A stretch of DNA of 40,712 nt from Gemmatimonadota bacterium (lineage in GTDB: Bacteria; Gemmatimonadota; Gemmatimonadetes; Gemmatimonadales; Gemmatimonadaceae), in assembly GCA_027622655.1 (NCBI GenBank), contig JAQBYI010000028.1, positions 1 to 40,712 of the forward strand, read 5' to 3'. The notes below the pieces were generated by a model, which was not told the origin of the DNA, did not search any database, and worked only from the letters and a program-made list of their open reading frames with translations. This document shows, piece after piece, positions 16,806-25,951 of this stretch. Both the position numbers and the translations under genes were made by a program. How positions within the stretch are numbered: the stretch's first letter is position 1; the number at the start of each line of letters is the position of its first letter.

Positions 16806-18446
16806 CTACTCTGGCGTCAAAGCGCCTATTCCCGTGCGCCGTCGCTCCTGCTGTACGTACCACTCGACTTCTCGCAGCAGTGCCTGCGCGTCGAACGCGA
16901 CGCCGCCCTTGATGGTCCACGCAACGCCGCCCTGCTTCCATTGTTCCGCGCGCGGTACGAGCCCGTAGAATCCGTAGCCGCGCCCGTACATCACCTTGAA
17001 GTTGTCGATCGGGTTCCCGTTGATCACCGCCAGATCGGCGGTGCATCCGACGCGCACGCCGCACCCGTCCTTCATCCCCAGCGCCTTCGTGGCGTTCGTC
17101 GTCGCGACCCTGATGACGTCGATGGGGTTGATCCCCGCTTCCTGCATCAGTTCGAGTTCACGAATGAGAGCGAGGCCGCCAATCGCTCCTTCATCGCTGC
17201 CGGCTGTGAGAAGCCCGCCACGCTCGTGGTATGTCCGCACCCACTTCATCCAGATGGCGAAGTTGCGCTTCCAGTTGATCTCGTCCGAAGTTTTCCACTC
17301 GGTCTTGAACGCGCCGTGTGCGCCCGAATCCGGGCTGGCGGCGATCTGGCTCGGATGGAACAGTGACTCCTTCGGCGGCATGCCCATCGCCCGCCACAGG
17401 TCGCGGTTGTCCTCGTACACCGTCAGCGTCGGGTTCCAGTTCGTCCCGTTCTTGACCATCAAATCAATGACCTCGCTCAGTCGTTCCGGCTGCTTGTCGG
17501 CCTCGGACCAGAGCAACCCTGCGTAGCGGAAGCGGTCGAGTTCGTTCCAGTAGTTGTAGTCCGTTGGCAAGGTCTGCGACCCCGTCAGCGCCGCGTCGGG
17601 AACTCCGTACCAGTGTTCGATACTGCGCACTCCCGCGTTCGATGCGACGCGCGCGTCCGATTCCGAGATCTTGAGGTCCACCATCGTGAACATGCCGAGC
17701 TTGTTGGACTCGTCGGCGATGGCTTCCATCACGTCGGGATAGTGGCCCGGACTCTTGGACACCTTCACGCAATCGGCTCCGAGCGCCTTCATCTCGTTCA
17801 CCAGAACGCGCGCCTTGTCCGGCGTGTTGCCCACGTCCCATTGGCGAAGCGGAATCGGCCAGCGCTGGCAGAGGACGAGGCGCGGCGCGACTATGGCGTT
17901 CGCCGCCGACTGCTGCCGGCTATCGGCGAGCAATCCAATGCCTGCACCGTTCCCGGCGTCACGCACTGTGGTCACGCCGTGACCGAGGTACATCCGGTAG
18001 GCGTAATCGAGTCCGCGCGGTCCGAGATCATTGTCCTTTGGCGGAAGGTGCGCGTGCATCTCGACGAGACCTGGGGTCACGTACATGCCGGTGGCATCAA
18101 TCACGAGGTCACCCGTGGGCCGCCGAAAGTCGCGGCCGTAGCCGCGGGCGTTGACGGGATCCATCGGGACCATGTCGACGATGATGCCGTTCTCGATGAC
18201 TATGTCCACTGGGCCTTCGGGGGGCATCGCGCGGTTGGTGCCGGGCGTCCCGCGGCCCGAGAGCACGATGGCGCCGCGCACAACGAGCCGCTTCACCGAC
18301 ACGCCGCGCGTCGTGCCCATGGCGAGCGGCGTCGGCCCGTTGTTCTGAACGGCGAGCACTTCGCGCCCGCCCTGCGCCACCGCCACGGCCGGAACGGACG
18401 CGACAAAAGCCGCGAGCCAGAGAAAACTGGATCGATGACGTGTCAT
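16806..18446 (-). CDS. Secreted amidohydrolase (imidazolonepropionase-like)
   Basis: A 546-residue metal-dependent hydrolase. Residues 1-25 form a signal peptide (MTRHRSSFLWLAAFVASVPA then VAVAQ). The amidohydrolase barrel shows VIDATGMYVTPGLVEMHAHL with H131-x-H133, DCVKVSKSPGHYPD with a candidate lysine, SIEHWYG with a metal His, and LLTAGSDEGAIGG with the catalytic Asp. The following DLAVINGNPIDNFKV is the usual C-terminal beta-sandwich return. The ATG at 18446 is chosen because GGAGGGG ends two bases before it; an ATG four codons upstream lacks this. Substrate unknown; such proteins often act on N-acyl or cyclic amides or prolyl peptides in the periplasm. It lies downstream of the UPF0182 gene on the same strand. 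Confidence 0.9.
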   Translation of the reverse strand: MTRHRSSFLWLAAFVASVPAVAVAQGGREVLAVQNNGPTPLAMGTTRGVSVKRLVVRGAIVLSGRGTPGTNRAMPPEGPVDIVIENGIIVDMVPMDPVNARGYGRDFRRPTGDLVIDATGMYVTPGLVEMHAHLPPKDNDLGPRGLDYAYRMYLGHGVTTVRDAGNGAGIGLLADSRQQSAANAIVAPRLVLCQRWPIPLRQWDVGNTPDKARVLVNEMKALGADCVKVSKSPGHYPDVMEAIADESNKLGMFTMVDLKISESDARVASNAGVRSIEHWYGVPDAALTGSQTLPTDYNYWNELDRFRYAGLLWSEADKQPERLSEVIDLMVKNGTNWNPTLTVYEDNRDLWRAMGMPPKESLFHPSQIAASPDSGAHGAFKTEWKTSDEINWKRNFAIWMKWVRTYHERGGLLTAGSDEGAIGGLALIRELELMQEAGINPIDVIRVATTNATKALGMKDGCGVRVGCTADLAVINGNPIDNFKVMYGRGYGFYGLVPRAEQWKQGGVAWTIKGGVAFDAQALLREVEWYVQQERRRTGIGALTPE

Positions 18447-18497
18447 GCTCCCCTCCATTGCGAACGTGAGGTGTGTTTTAGCTCTACGGGTGCCTCT

Positions 18498-21284
18498 CTA
18501 CGGATTCCCCGTCCGACTCTTCAACTCGCGCAGTACGGCGCCGAGTTGCTCGATCTCCCGACCGTAGTCAGCCCAGTTGCCGGAGCGTTGCGCCGCGATC
18601 GCGCGGTCGTAGTGCTGCTGCGACCGCTGGAGCAGGGCGTCAATCGAGGAATCGCGTTGGGGGGCAGACGCTGCAATCGCTTCGATTGCCGTCTGCACGG
18701 GCCGAACGCCGCCGGTCCCGAACACCATCGCCAGTCCTTCGTCGAGCGTCGTCGCCATCACCACCTGGTTTCCGTGCGCGACGACCACACGCTTCAATTC
18801 GGGAATTGACGCTTCGCCCGACGCCTGCAGGTAAATCGGTTGGACGTAGATCAGTGACTCGTCGATCGGAATCACCAGCAGCTCGCCACGAATGGCCTGC
18901 GAGCCGCGCTGGTCCCAGAGTGAGAGCTGGCGCGAAATTTCAGTGTCCTGCTCGATGCGGTTCACGATCTGCCGCGGACCGTACACCAGGCTCTGCTTTG
19001 GAAAACGGTAGACTATGAGCTTGCCGTACTCGTCGCCGTCCATCCGCGCCACGAGCCATGCTGCGAGGTTGTCCTTTCCGCGTGGCGTAAACGGCGTCAT
19101 ATAGATGAACTCGGCCTCCGTTTCACCCGGGAGCCGCATGATCATGTGGCGCATGTAGGGGCTGATCCCGCGGTCTCGCTGCGCCCCTTCGGGAATCTGC
19201 CACTGGTCTTCGCGATGGTAGAACGCGTCCGGCTCCTTCATGTGATACGTGCTCAGGAGCGTCGCCTGGAGGCGAAAAATTCCATTGGGGTAGCGGAGGT
19301 GGCGCTGGAGATCCGGCGACATCTCGCTCAACGGACGGAACACGTCCGGGAAGATCTTTTCGTACGCAAGCGCCATCACGTCGGTGGAGTCCGCCAGATA
19401 TGCAGTGATTGCGCCATCGTAAGCGTCGATGGTCACCTTCACACTGTTGCGCATGTAGCTGACGCCTCCGGCCACCCGCGCTGAGTACGGATAGTGCGTG
19501 CTGCTGGTGTAGGCGTCGAGTACCCAGACGAGCCGACCGTCTTCCGTCACGACGAGATACGTCTCGGGATCGAACTGGAGGAACGGAAGCGCACGAGACG
19601 CGCGTCCGAGAACGTTGCGGTGCATCAGGACGCGCGCCGAGTCACCGATGTCGCTTGACGTGAGAATGTTCAGGGACCCGAGCTGCCACGCGAAGAGTGC
19701 GCGCAGCAAGGTCGAGCCCACGCTGATTCCCCCGGTGCCTTCGTACTTGGAATAGATGTTGGCGTCGCCTGCCGGGTAATCGAACTCGCGCTGAGCCGTG
19801 CGCACAAATACGTACGAACTCGTGAGCTGGCCGTAATAGATCTCGGGCCGCGTCAGCTTGAGCGACGTCGTGGATTCCGGCGGCAGATCCTTCACGAAGA
19901 GCACCGGCAGCCCCTCGGTCGTGACTTCGTTTACGGGGGCCATCGCGAGACCCATTCCGTGCGTGAATGTCAGCCGCTCGTTCACGAAACTCTGCGTCGG
20001 GAGTGACGCCGAGTTCAGTTCGCGAGCGGAGAGATGCACCTGGCGGTACTGGCCGTCAATCATGTATCGGTCGTCATTCACCGTCACGAAGTCGTAGTAC
20101 GTGCGAATCTCCTGCAACTGACCGAGCGTCTGCATGAGGAGGTCGCGGTCCCATAGGCGAATGTTGGTGATTGTCGGTGCGTTCGCCCTGATGTTCGCCA
20201 TCGTGAGTTGCGCTTCACCCGAGAGATCGCGCACGGCCACGTCATCGATGCGCCAGGCCCGCCGCGTGGCGTCGATGTGCCGCTCGAGGTACGGAAGCTC
20301 GCGGGCGAGTTCGTTCGGCGTGACCAGGAGGCGCTGCATCGCTGTCGGAATCACCCCGCGCCCGACAATGCCGATCGTGGCGTACGCGGCTGCCGCGATC
20401 GCCAGATTCCTCATCAACTGCCCTTTGGCCGCTCCGTAGAGCGTTGCCGCCGCCGCGCCAAGCGCAGCAACGGCGGACACGATGATGGCCGGAAGCGTCG
20501 CGTGTATATCGGTGTAGCTCGCGCCGACGAGTGGTCCGGTGGTGGACGAGGCCAGCTCGGCGCGCGTGACTACCCAGAGGCGCACCGCGAGCAGGACAAA
20601 GAAGAATGCCGCCAGCCCGGCAACGTGCCAGCTGGCGCGGGGCGTGGCGGCGGCGCCCGGCGTCTGCGGCACGGCCTGCGGCACAGGTAGTTCGCGTTTG
20701 AGCACATACAGAAACGCGACCACAATGGTCGTGAGCGCTGTCACGAACAGCGCCGTCGCGAGTAAGCCGGAATACGCCGGCAGCCGGAAGAGATAGAAGC
20801 TGATGTCGTTGCCGAAAAGCGGTTCCGTAATGCCCGTGTCGCTGCCACGCGCCGCGAGGAGGTAGCTCATCCAGCTGTTCGACGCCGTCATTCCGATCAC
20901 ATACGAGATGAACCCGGACCCGACCAGGAACATTGAGGGGAGCGCCCGGCCAATTACCGTAGGCTCCGCACCAAGTCCGGTCGCAAAGAGCGTGAGCTCG
21001 TGCGTTGACCGCGGCGCCGCGCGCCGAATGTTCGCGTAAAGGAAGACGAACGTGAGTCCGCCCATGAGCAGGAGCAGTCCGATCCGCCATCCGAAGGATG
21101 CGAGGAAGACCTGCTCGAATTTCACTTCCCGTGACCAGAGCCAGTCCACGGCAAAGCCGCCGAACCACGGCACGATTACGAGAAGCAGGAAGCCCGCGAT
21201 GAAGACAGTGCGCGCGAGCTTGATGAATCGGCGTACCGACACGGGGTCGACGCGGATTCCGAAGTTGCCGCCGGGATCAGTCAT
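18498..21284 (-). CDS. UPF0182-family large membrane protein
   Basis: A 928-residue protein of the UPF0182 (COG1615) family, normal length. The first third has about seven transmembrane helices, beginning FIAGFLLLVIVPWFGG and including IGLLLLMGGLTFVFLYANI. The remaining two thirds are a large extracytoplasmic domain with family-typical segments such as RPEIYYGQLTSSYVFVRT, FDYPAGDANIYSKYEGTGG, LVWVLDAYTSSTHYPYS and YDGAITAYLADSTD. The C terminus has the helical QRSQQHYDRAIAAQRSGNW segment. Function in bacteria is unknown. The start ATG 21284 gives MTDPGGNFGIRVDP directly before the first helix; an extension to 21341 is not supported. It sits 53 bases downstream of the gluQ frame on the same strand. 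Confidence 0.93.
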   Translation of the reverse strand: MTDPGGNFGIRVDPVSVRRFIKLARTVFIAGFLLLVIVPWFGGFAVDWLWSREVKFEQVFLASFGWRIGLLLLMGGLTFVFLYANIRRAAPRSTHELTLFATGLGAEPTVIGRALPSMFLVGSGFISYVIGMTASNSWMSYLLAARGSDTGITEPLFGNDISFYLFRLPAYSGLLATALFVTALTTIVVAFLYVLKRELPVPQAVPQTPGAAATPRASWHVAGLAAFFFVLLAVRLWVVTRAELASSTTGPLVGASYTDIHATLPAIIVSAVAALGAAAATLYGAAKGQLMRNLAIAAAAYATIGIVGRGVIPTAMQRLLVTPNELARELPYLERHIDATRRAWRIDDVAVRDLSGEAQLTMANIRANAPTITNIRLWDRDLLMQTLGQLQEIRTYYDFVTVNDDRYMIDGQYRQVHLSARELNSASLPTQSFVNERLTFTHGMGLAMAPVNEVTTEGLPVLFVKDLPPESTTSLKLTRPEIYYGQLTSSYVFVRTAQREFDYPAGDANIYSKYEGTGGISVGSTLLRALFAWQLGSLNILTSSDIGDSARVLMHRNVLGRASRALPFLQFDPETYLVVTEDGRLVWVLDAYTSSTHYPYSARVAGGVSYMRNSVKVTIDAYDGAITAYLADSTDVMALAYEKIFPDVFRPLSEMSPDLQRHLRYPNGIFRLQATLLSTYHMKEPDAFYHREDQWQIPEGAQRDRGISPYMRHMIMRLPGETEAEFIYMTPFTPRGKDNLAAWLVARMDGDEYGKLIVYRFPKQSLVYGPRQIVNRIEQDTEISRQLSLWDQRGSQAIRGELLVIPIDESLIYVQPIYLQASGEASIPELKRVVVAHGNQVVMATTLDEGLAMVFGTGGVRPVQTAIEAIAASAPQRDSSIDALLQRSQQHYDRAIAAQRSGNWADYGREIEQLGAVLRELKSRTGNP

Positions 21285-21337
21285 TAGACATACAAGTTGG
21301 CCTGTTTCGGCGCCTGACGATAGCGCCGCTCCTGAAT

Positions 21338-22222
21338 TCATTCAGCCGGCGCGAACATCCGGGCGACGTCAAGCGCGTGAACGGGCTCCGGCTCGGCCTG
21401 CAGTCCAGCCGCCCGGGCCGCCTCGCCAATGACCGAAGCCGCTGTCAATCCGGCGGCACGCAATTCGCGAACACCGGTGTCGCCGTCCGATTTGCTCAGC
21501 TTCGCGCCGCCGGTCTTTCGCACGAGCGCGTGATGGTAGAACGCAGCCGGCTTCGCTCGCCCGATCAGGCGGGCAAGTCGCAGCTGGCGTCCCGTAGAGG
21601 CAAGCAGGTCGTCGCCACGTACCACGAGATTCACGCCCTGATCGAAGTCGTCCACGGAAACCGCGAACTGGTATGTCCACTGACTGAACCGGTCGTGTGC
21701 GAGGAAATCGCCACATTCATCCGCCGGCGACTGCGCCTGCGGTCCGAGCGCGAGATCGTCAAACCGCTCGATCCCGGCGTCCATCCGTACGCGCCGTGCC
21801 GGAGTCGTCGCAGGACCCAGGTCGGCATCGCGGCAGGTGCCGGGATACCTGTATTCGACGCCGGGCGCAATCGCGTCGCCGCCGCCGCTCGTCGCGATGT
21901 CCTTGCGCGAGCACTCGCATGGGTACGCGAGGTGCGCGCGTTCGAGCTGCGCGAGGACGGTGGAATACCGTTCGCCACGTTCACTCTGGCGCGGCACCTC
22001 GGCGTCGGGGACGAAGCCGAGCCACGCGAGATCGTCCCGGATCGACGCCTCGAACTCCGGCCTGGACCGCGATCCGTCATGATCCTCGATGCGTAACAGC
22101 ACCTCTGCGCCGCGCGCGCGCGCCACGCCCCAGACGTGGATCGCACTGACGACGTGCCCGAGGTGGAGGTGGCCGGTGGGCGCCGGCGCGAAACGGGTGC
22201 GGAGCGGAGCTCCTACGGCTGG
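21338..22222 (-). CDS. gluQ: Glutamyl-Q tRNA(Asp) synthetase, start codon not identified
   Basis: A class I synthetase catalytic core without an anticodon-binding domain, as in GluQ-RS, which attaches glutamate to queuosine in tRNA-Asp. The frame contains TRFAPAPTGHLHLGH (HIGH-type ATP site, 22198-22154), LLRIEDHDGSRSRPEF, the Cys-rich YPCECSRKDI, YPGTCRD, DRFSQWTYQFAVSVDDFDQG and the ending KLSKSDGDTGVREL (KMSKS equivalent). From the stop at 22225-22223 to the HIGH motif there is no ATG, GTG or TTG; the first GTG (22126) lies after the motif and would remove it. The coordinate given is the limit of the open frame. The true start may be a rare codon, or a base may be wrong. It overlaps the end of the dipeptidase gene by up to ten bases and may be translationally coupled to it. 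Confidence 0.85.
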   Translation of the reverse strand, partial: PAVGAPLRTRFAPAPTGHLHLGHVVSAIHVWGVARARGAEVLLRIEDHDGSRSRPEFEASIRDDLAWLGFVPDAEVPRQSERGERYSTVLAQLERAHLAYPCECSRKDIATSGGGDAIAPGVEYRYPGTCRDADLGPATTPARRVRMDAGIERFDDLALGPQAQSPADECGDFLAHDRFSQWTYQFAVSVDDFDQGVNLVVRGDDLLASTGRQLRLARLIGRAKPAAFYHHALVRKTGGAKLSKSDGDTGVRELRAAGLTAASVIGEAARAAGLQAEPEPVHALDVARMFAPAE

Positions 22223-23643
22223 CTACCGGACTGGAGTTCACGAGCGACGCGTTCGTTCGCTTCCATCACGCGCAGCAGGTTGCCGGACCACATCTTGCCG
22301 ATCTGTTCTTCCGTGTAGCCCCGCTTCACCAGCTCGATCGTCACGTTGATCGCCTCGGCCGCGCAGTTGAACCCGTCAATTCCGCCGCCGCCATCGAAGT
22401 CCGAACTGATGCCCACGTGGTTGATGCCGATCAGCTTTACCGCGTAATCGATGTGATTGACGAAGTCCTGCACGTTGGCGCGGCGCGCCGGGGTCGGTGC
22501 CGGATGGGTCTTGTCGATGGCGTCCAGCTTCGCCTGGAACCGTGTGCGCGTCGCGTCGTCCATGGCGTCGAGCGGGTTGCCGCGGCCACCGCGCCCGCCG
22601 GCCCGCCCTCCGCCACGACCGTCGGCCGCGGCTGCGCCCTCTGGTGGATATCCGACCGAGCACTCCGCCGAGCGTGGGAGTGCGACGCCGCGCCCGCCAC
22701 CACCGCGCCCAACGTTGTTTGCCGGGACGCCAAACTCGCTCGCCAGCGCGGCAAGCGCCGCCACGCGCTCGGCTGAAGGCGCCGGTGTGCAGTTCACGTA
22801 CGACGAAAACGCTACCGTCTGCATCACTCCGCCGTTCTCTTTGAGCGCCAGCAGGAGTTCATCGTCAAGGTCGCGCGACGCGGTAGTGCAGAGTGCGCGA
22901 ACGGCGGAGTGCGAGGCGACGACGGGCGCCTCGCTGTTGGCCATCACCCACAGGTTCGATGCCTTTGACGGATGCGAAATGTCGAGCATGATGCCGTACT
23001 TGTTCGCTTCGGCCACCACCAGCTTGCCCAACGGACTGACACCGTTCCACATCCAAACATCGTCTCGCTCGCCTGTATTCGAGTCGGAGAGCTGGCTGTG
23101 GCCGTTGTGCGCGAGCGAGAGGTAACGGGCGCCATAGTCGGCGTACTTCTTCACGTTCGTGATGTCGGTGCCGATGCCGTATCCGTTCTCGACGCCCATG
23201 AGAGCTACGAGTTTTCCGGCCGCGACGATGCGCCGCACATCGGCAGCCGTCTTTGCGATTTCGATCTGCTCCGGCGCCAGTTTTTCAGCCAGCTTATGCA
23301 CCGCCTCGAAGAGTGCGACGTTCGACGCGTGCGCGCGGGCGTAGCCTGCCGGCGTAAAGTCGTTCGCCTGGCCGATGTAGATACTGAAGAAGATGCCGTT
23401 GAACCCGGCGCGCATTTTCGGCAGGTCCACCTGCCTAGGGAGGCCCGTCACATAGTTCGGCGCCGAATCGCTCATCACGTTCGCCGAAAAGTCGACGTGC
23501 GTGTCGAGCTTTATGACCCGGCTGTGAATACCCCGGGCCGTTTCGTCGAGCCCGATGTCAGGTTTGCACGCGCCGAGCGCAATCGACGCGATCGGGATCA
23601 GCGCGAATACGGCAGCGCGGCGAACGAAACGGATTCGTGGCAT
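22213..23643 (-). CDS. Membrane dipeptidase (M19 family), lipoprotein
   Basis: A 476-residue lipoprotein. The signal peptide ends at the lipobox LGAC with C26 (ALIPIASIALGACKPD). The M19 renal-dipeptidase fold has the zinc ligands HxD in KLDTHVDFSA, Glu in LMGVENGYGIG, His in MLDISHPSKASN, His in VVASHSAVRALC, and the late Asp in HVGISSDFDGGGG. It hydrolyses dipeptides, often with D-residues, at the outer face of a membrane. Between about residues 330 and 390 it carries a Gly/Arg-rich insert (NVGRGGGGRGVAL, then GRGGGRAGGRGGRG) not typical of the family. The start ATG 23643 is at the signal peptide. It diverges from the FecR-like gene. The gluQ frame begins inside its last codons. Confidence 0.92.
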   Translation of the reverse strand: MPRIRFVRRAAVFALIPIASIALGACKPDIGLDETARGIHSRVIKLDTHVDFSANVMSDSAPNYVTGLPRQVDLPKMRAGFNGIFFSIYIGQANDFTPAGYARAHASNVALFEAVHKLAEKLAPEQIEIAKTAADVRRIVAAGKLVALMGVENGYGIGTDITNVKKYADYGARYLSLAHNGHSQLSDSNTGERDDVWMWNGVSPLGKLVVAEANKYGIMLDISHPSKASNLWVMANSEAPVVASHSAVRALCTTASRDLDDELLLALKENGGVMQTVAFSSYVNCTPAPSAERVAALAALASEFGVPANNVGRGGGGRGVALPRSAECSVGYPPEGAAAADGRGGGRAGGRGGRGNPLDAMDDATRTRFQAKLDAIDKTHPAPTPARRANVQDFVNHIDYAVKLIGINHVGISSDFDGGGGIDGFNCAAEAINVTIELVKRGYTEEQIGKMWSGNLLRVMEANERVARELQSGSQP

Positions 23644-23823
23644 CGGTTTAGGCCTTTCGAAGCGTGGAGAAGTGAACCTATCCGGGTTAACGTATTGCTT
23701 AGGCGTGCCGCTGGCGAATGGCGCTGCGCCCCTGTCCCCGGTAACCGTTGCTGCCCTTTCCGATCCCGGGCTGTGGCGGTAGTGTATCGGCAGGACCGAA
23801 CGACCCCACTCCAGGAGATCAGT
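23644..23823. promoter_or_regulatory. Divergent promoter region between the dipeptidase and FecR-like genes
   Basis: This 180-base spacer must hold both promoters, since the two genes start at its opposite ends. The FecR-like gene has the Shine-Dalgarno CAGGAG eight bases before its ATG. I cannot name convincing -35/-10 pairs. Confidence 0.4.
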
Positions 23824-24705
23824 ATGGCCGTAGACCCGGGAAAGCCCACCAACCAGCCGCATGCGCACCCGCATCACCATGCGCACATCCAGACTGTCGA
23901 TGCGGGCATGCCGATTGGTCAGATCCTGATCGTCGGCGGTATCGTCGCGTTGCTTGGCGGCGGCGGCCTGTGGTACCTCGACCGGAAGGGCGAGGACACC
24001 AAGCTCAATACGCTGTTCAAGTCACAGGACACGCGAAAGATCACGACCAACAACGGGCAGCGCGGCAACGTCACGCTGAGCGACGGCTCAATACTCAGTG
24101 TCGGGCCGGCCACGAAGCTTACGATCATTCCCGAATACAACACCCTGTATCGCGGTGTGCAGGTCAATGGAACGGCGGGGTTCGACGTGAAGCCAAGCGC
24201 CGGTGTTCCGCTCGAAGTGCGCGCCGGCGGCGGCATTTTCGTGCTGGATGAAGGCGCGTTTGTGGTGCGCAGCTATGAAGATGAAGGCGATGCGACGTTC
24301 AAGCTCACGTCCGGCTCGGTCCAGGTGAGAGCCAAGGATGCGCGCCTTGAAATCACGGCGCCTGCGCTGCTCTACATTGGCAAGGACTCGACGGTTTCAG
24401 ACGCGGACTCAGTGGCGGTCGATATTGCCACGTCGTGGGTGGATGGGACGGTGAAATTCGTGGACATGCCGATTCGCGGCCTCCTGCCGCTGCTCAACAA
24501 GTATTACGCGCTGTCCATTGAACTGACCGATGAAGCGCTGCTCAGCCGCACCGTAACGATGGAAGCGTCGCTTGAGTCGAAGCAGATGGCGATTGACGCA
24601 CTGGAGAAGGCGGCGTTCGTGAAATTCGCATACAACGGCACGACGCCGACACTCAAGGACGATCCGGCTGCCGCTGCTCGTGCCGCGCGAGCCGCGAAGA
24701 AATAG
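23824..24705 (+). CDS. Membrane-anchored FecR-like protein with His-rich N terminus
   Basis: A 293-residue protein. The cytoplasmic N terminus is His-rich (HAHPHHHAHIQ) and is followed by one transmembrane helix (about residues 31-50, GQILIVGGIVALLGGGGLWY). The periplasmic part has a FecR beta domain (about 60-180; RGNVTLSDGSILSVGPATKL, VQVNGTAGFDVKPSAGVPLE, FKLTSGSVQVRA) and a C-terminal STN-like domain (FVDMPIRGLLPLLNKYY to VKFAYNG). Classical FecR proteins are anti-sigma regulators next to an ECF sigma factor and a TonB receptor; neither is present here. The helix comes right after a short N terminus that lacks the classical anti-sigma segment. A different role, perhaps metal-linked, is inference. 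ATG with CAGGAG upstream. Confidence 0.82.
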   Translation: MAVDPGKPTNQPHAHPHHHAHIQTVDAGMPIGQILIVGGIVALLGGGGLWYLDRKGEDTKLNTLFKSQDTRKITTNNGQRGNVTLSDGSILSVGPATKLTIIPEYNTLYRGVQVNGTAGFDVKPSAGVPLEVRAGGGIFVLDEGAFVVRSYEDEGDATFKLTSGSVQVRAKDARLEITAPALLYIGKDSTVSDADSVAVDIATSWVDGTVKFVDMPIRGLLPLLNKYYALSIELTDEALLSRTVTMEASLESKQMAIDALEKAAFVKFAYNGTTPTLKDDPAAAARAARAAKK

Positions 24706-24736
24706 CGCTTGGCGCAGGTGTGACAGTGTGAACAGT

Positions 24737-24777
24737 GCAAACGCGGCGCCCGGTTCAGAACCGGGCGCCGCGTTTGC
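24737..24777. terminator. Bidirectional hairpin terminator between convergent genes
   Basis: A perfect 19-base-pair stem (24737-24755 with 24759-24777) around the loop CAG lies midway between the convergent FecR-like and carbonic anhydrase genes. The stem ends in AAA and TTT rather than a long U-tract. Shared transcript termination is the simplest reading. Confidence 0.75.
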
Positions 24778-24791
24778 GTTACGGTGTCCTG

Positions 24792-25439
24792 TCAGCCGTT
24801 CAGCGCCGCAACAGCCTTCTCGTACGCAGTCTCGATTTCAGCCGCGCACGACGCCTCGAATCCGAGGTCGCGAAGTCGCCCATCGTGCAGCCCGTAAATC
24901 CAGCCGTGCACCGTGAGTGACTGGCCGCGAGCCCACGCGTCCTGCACGATGGTAGTTCCGCAGACGTTCCGGGCCTGCTCGAGCACATTCGCCTCGCAAA
25001 GTCGATCAGCCCCTGCGTCGGGGTTCGCCGCCCGCTGCAGAAGGGCGCGGTGCTTGTCGCTCACGTCGTGCACATGCCGCAGCCAATTATCAATGAGCCC
25101 GATTTTTCCATTGTCGTACGTCGTACGCACGCCGCCACATCCATAGTGACCGCACACGATGATGTCCTCGACGTGCAGCGCGTCTACGGCAAACTCAATC
25201 ACCGAGAGGCAGTTCAGGTCGGTGTGCACAACCACGTTAGCCACGTTGCGGTGCACGAAGAGTTCGCCCGGGGCGAGATCGACGATCTCGTTGGCCGGAA
25301 CGCGGCTGTCGGAGCATCCGATCCAGAGGTAGCGCGGTGCTTGCTGGGCGGCGAGGTCCGAAAAAAACGTCGGCCGTTCCGCGACGACGCGTTCGGCCCA
25401 GCGCCGGTTGTTCTCGAGGAGCTTGCCGACGCTGCCCAC
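24792..25439 (-). CDS. can: Beta-class carbonic anhydrase
   Basis: A 215-residue cytoplasmic enzyme interconverting CO2 and bicarbonate. The zinc site is complete: C42-S-D44-S-R46, then H98 and C101 in VCGHYGCGG. The Asp-Arg dyad (D44, R46) is the usual one. Other family segments are FVHRNVANVVVHTDLNCLSV and GWIYGLHDGRLRDLGF. Length and motifs match the E. coli Can type. The start is GTG 25439, one base after the stop of the FKBP gene, so the two are cotranscribed and probably coupled. It ends just before the shared terminator at 24737-24777. Confidence 0.93.
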   Translation of the reverse strand: MGSVGKLLENNRRWAERVVAERPTFFSDLAAQQAPRYLWIGCSDSRVPANEIVDLAPGELFVHRNVANVVVHTDLNCLSVIEFAVDALHVEDIIVCGHYGCGGVRTTYDNGKIGLIDNWLRHVHDVSDKHRALLQRAANPDAGADRLCEANVLEQARNVCGTTIVQDAWARGQSLTVHGWIYGLHDGRLRDLGFEASCAAEIETAYEKAVAALNG

Positions 25440-25440
25440 G

Positions 25441-25914
25441 CTACGGGATGCTGATCAGTTGAACCGTGAACACGAGGACGGAATTCGGCGGAATCGCGCC
25501 GACCGATCCTCCGCCGTACGCCAGTTCGGACGGAATGACGAGCTTTCGAGTTCCGCCGACGCGCACGCCGAGCATTCCCTCGTCCCAGCCCTTGATCACC
25601 TGCTCGGCGCCGAGCGTAAACCCGAACGGCGTCTTGCCAATGCTCGAGTCGAACTCGGTCCCGTTAGCGAGGTAGCCCGAGTAGTGCACCGTCACGTGAT
25701 TACCGGCCGCCGTCGGTGCCCCGGCACCGACCGTCACGTTCTGGTAGTAGAGGCCACTCGCGGTCTTGGTCATCGTTGTCAGGTCGATGCCGAGCGAACT
25801 GGCGAACGTAGTGTGCTCGACATCCAGTGCCGGCGCCAACGGCGACTCGAACGTGCACGACGTACACGCGAGAGCGACCAGGACGACTGACGCGGATCGG
25901 GTAATGGAACGCAT
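25441..25914 (-). CDS. FKBP-type peptidyl-prolyl isomerase, probable lipoprotein
   Basis: A 157-residue exported FKBP. The N terminus MRSITRSASVVLVALACTSC is a lipoprotein-like signal with cysteines at residues 17 and 20. The FKBP domain fills the C-terminal ~110 residues: TASGLYYQNVTVGAGAPT, VTVHYSGYLANGTEFDSS, FTLGAEQVIKGWDEGMLGVR, LVIPSELAYGG and PPNSVLVFTVQLISI. These are the canonical rapamycin-site residues, including the GxxxFD-type turn and the VIKGWDEG loop. It should catalyse proline isomerisation in secreted proteins. The ATG at 25914 is chosen because it begins the signal peptide. Cotranscribed with the carbonic anhydrase, one base downstream. Confidence 0.92.
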   Translation of the reverse strand: MRSITRSASVVLVALACTSCTFESPLAPALDVEHTTFASSLGIDLTTMTKTASGLYYQNVTVGAGAPTAAGNHVTVHYSGYLANGTEFDSSIGKTPFGFTLGAEQVIKGWDEGMLGVRVGGTRKLVIPSELAYGGGSVGAIPPNSVLVFTVQLISIP

Positions 25915-25951
25915 GCTGCTTGACTGCCTCGGGGAAGGGCGGATGACCGTT

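Noticed and set aside
21338-22126. gluQ starting at GTG 22126
   Set aside because: This start removes the HIGH ATP-binding motif, so the protein could not be active.
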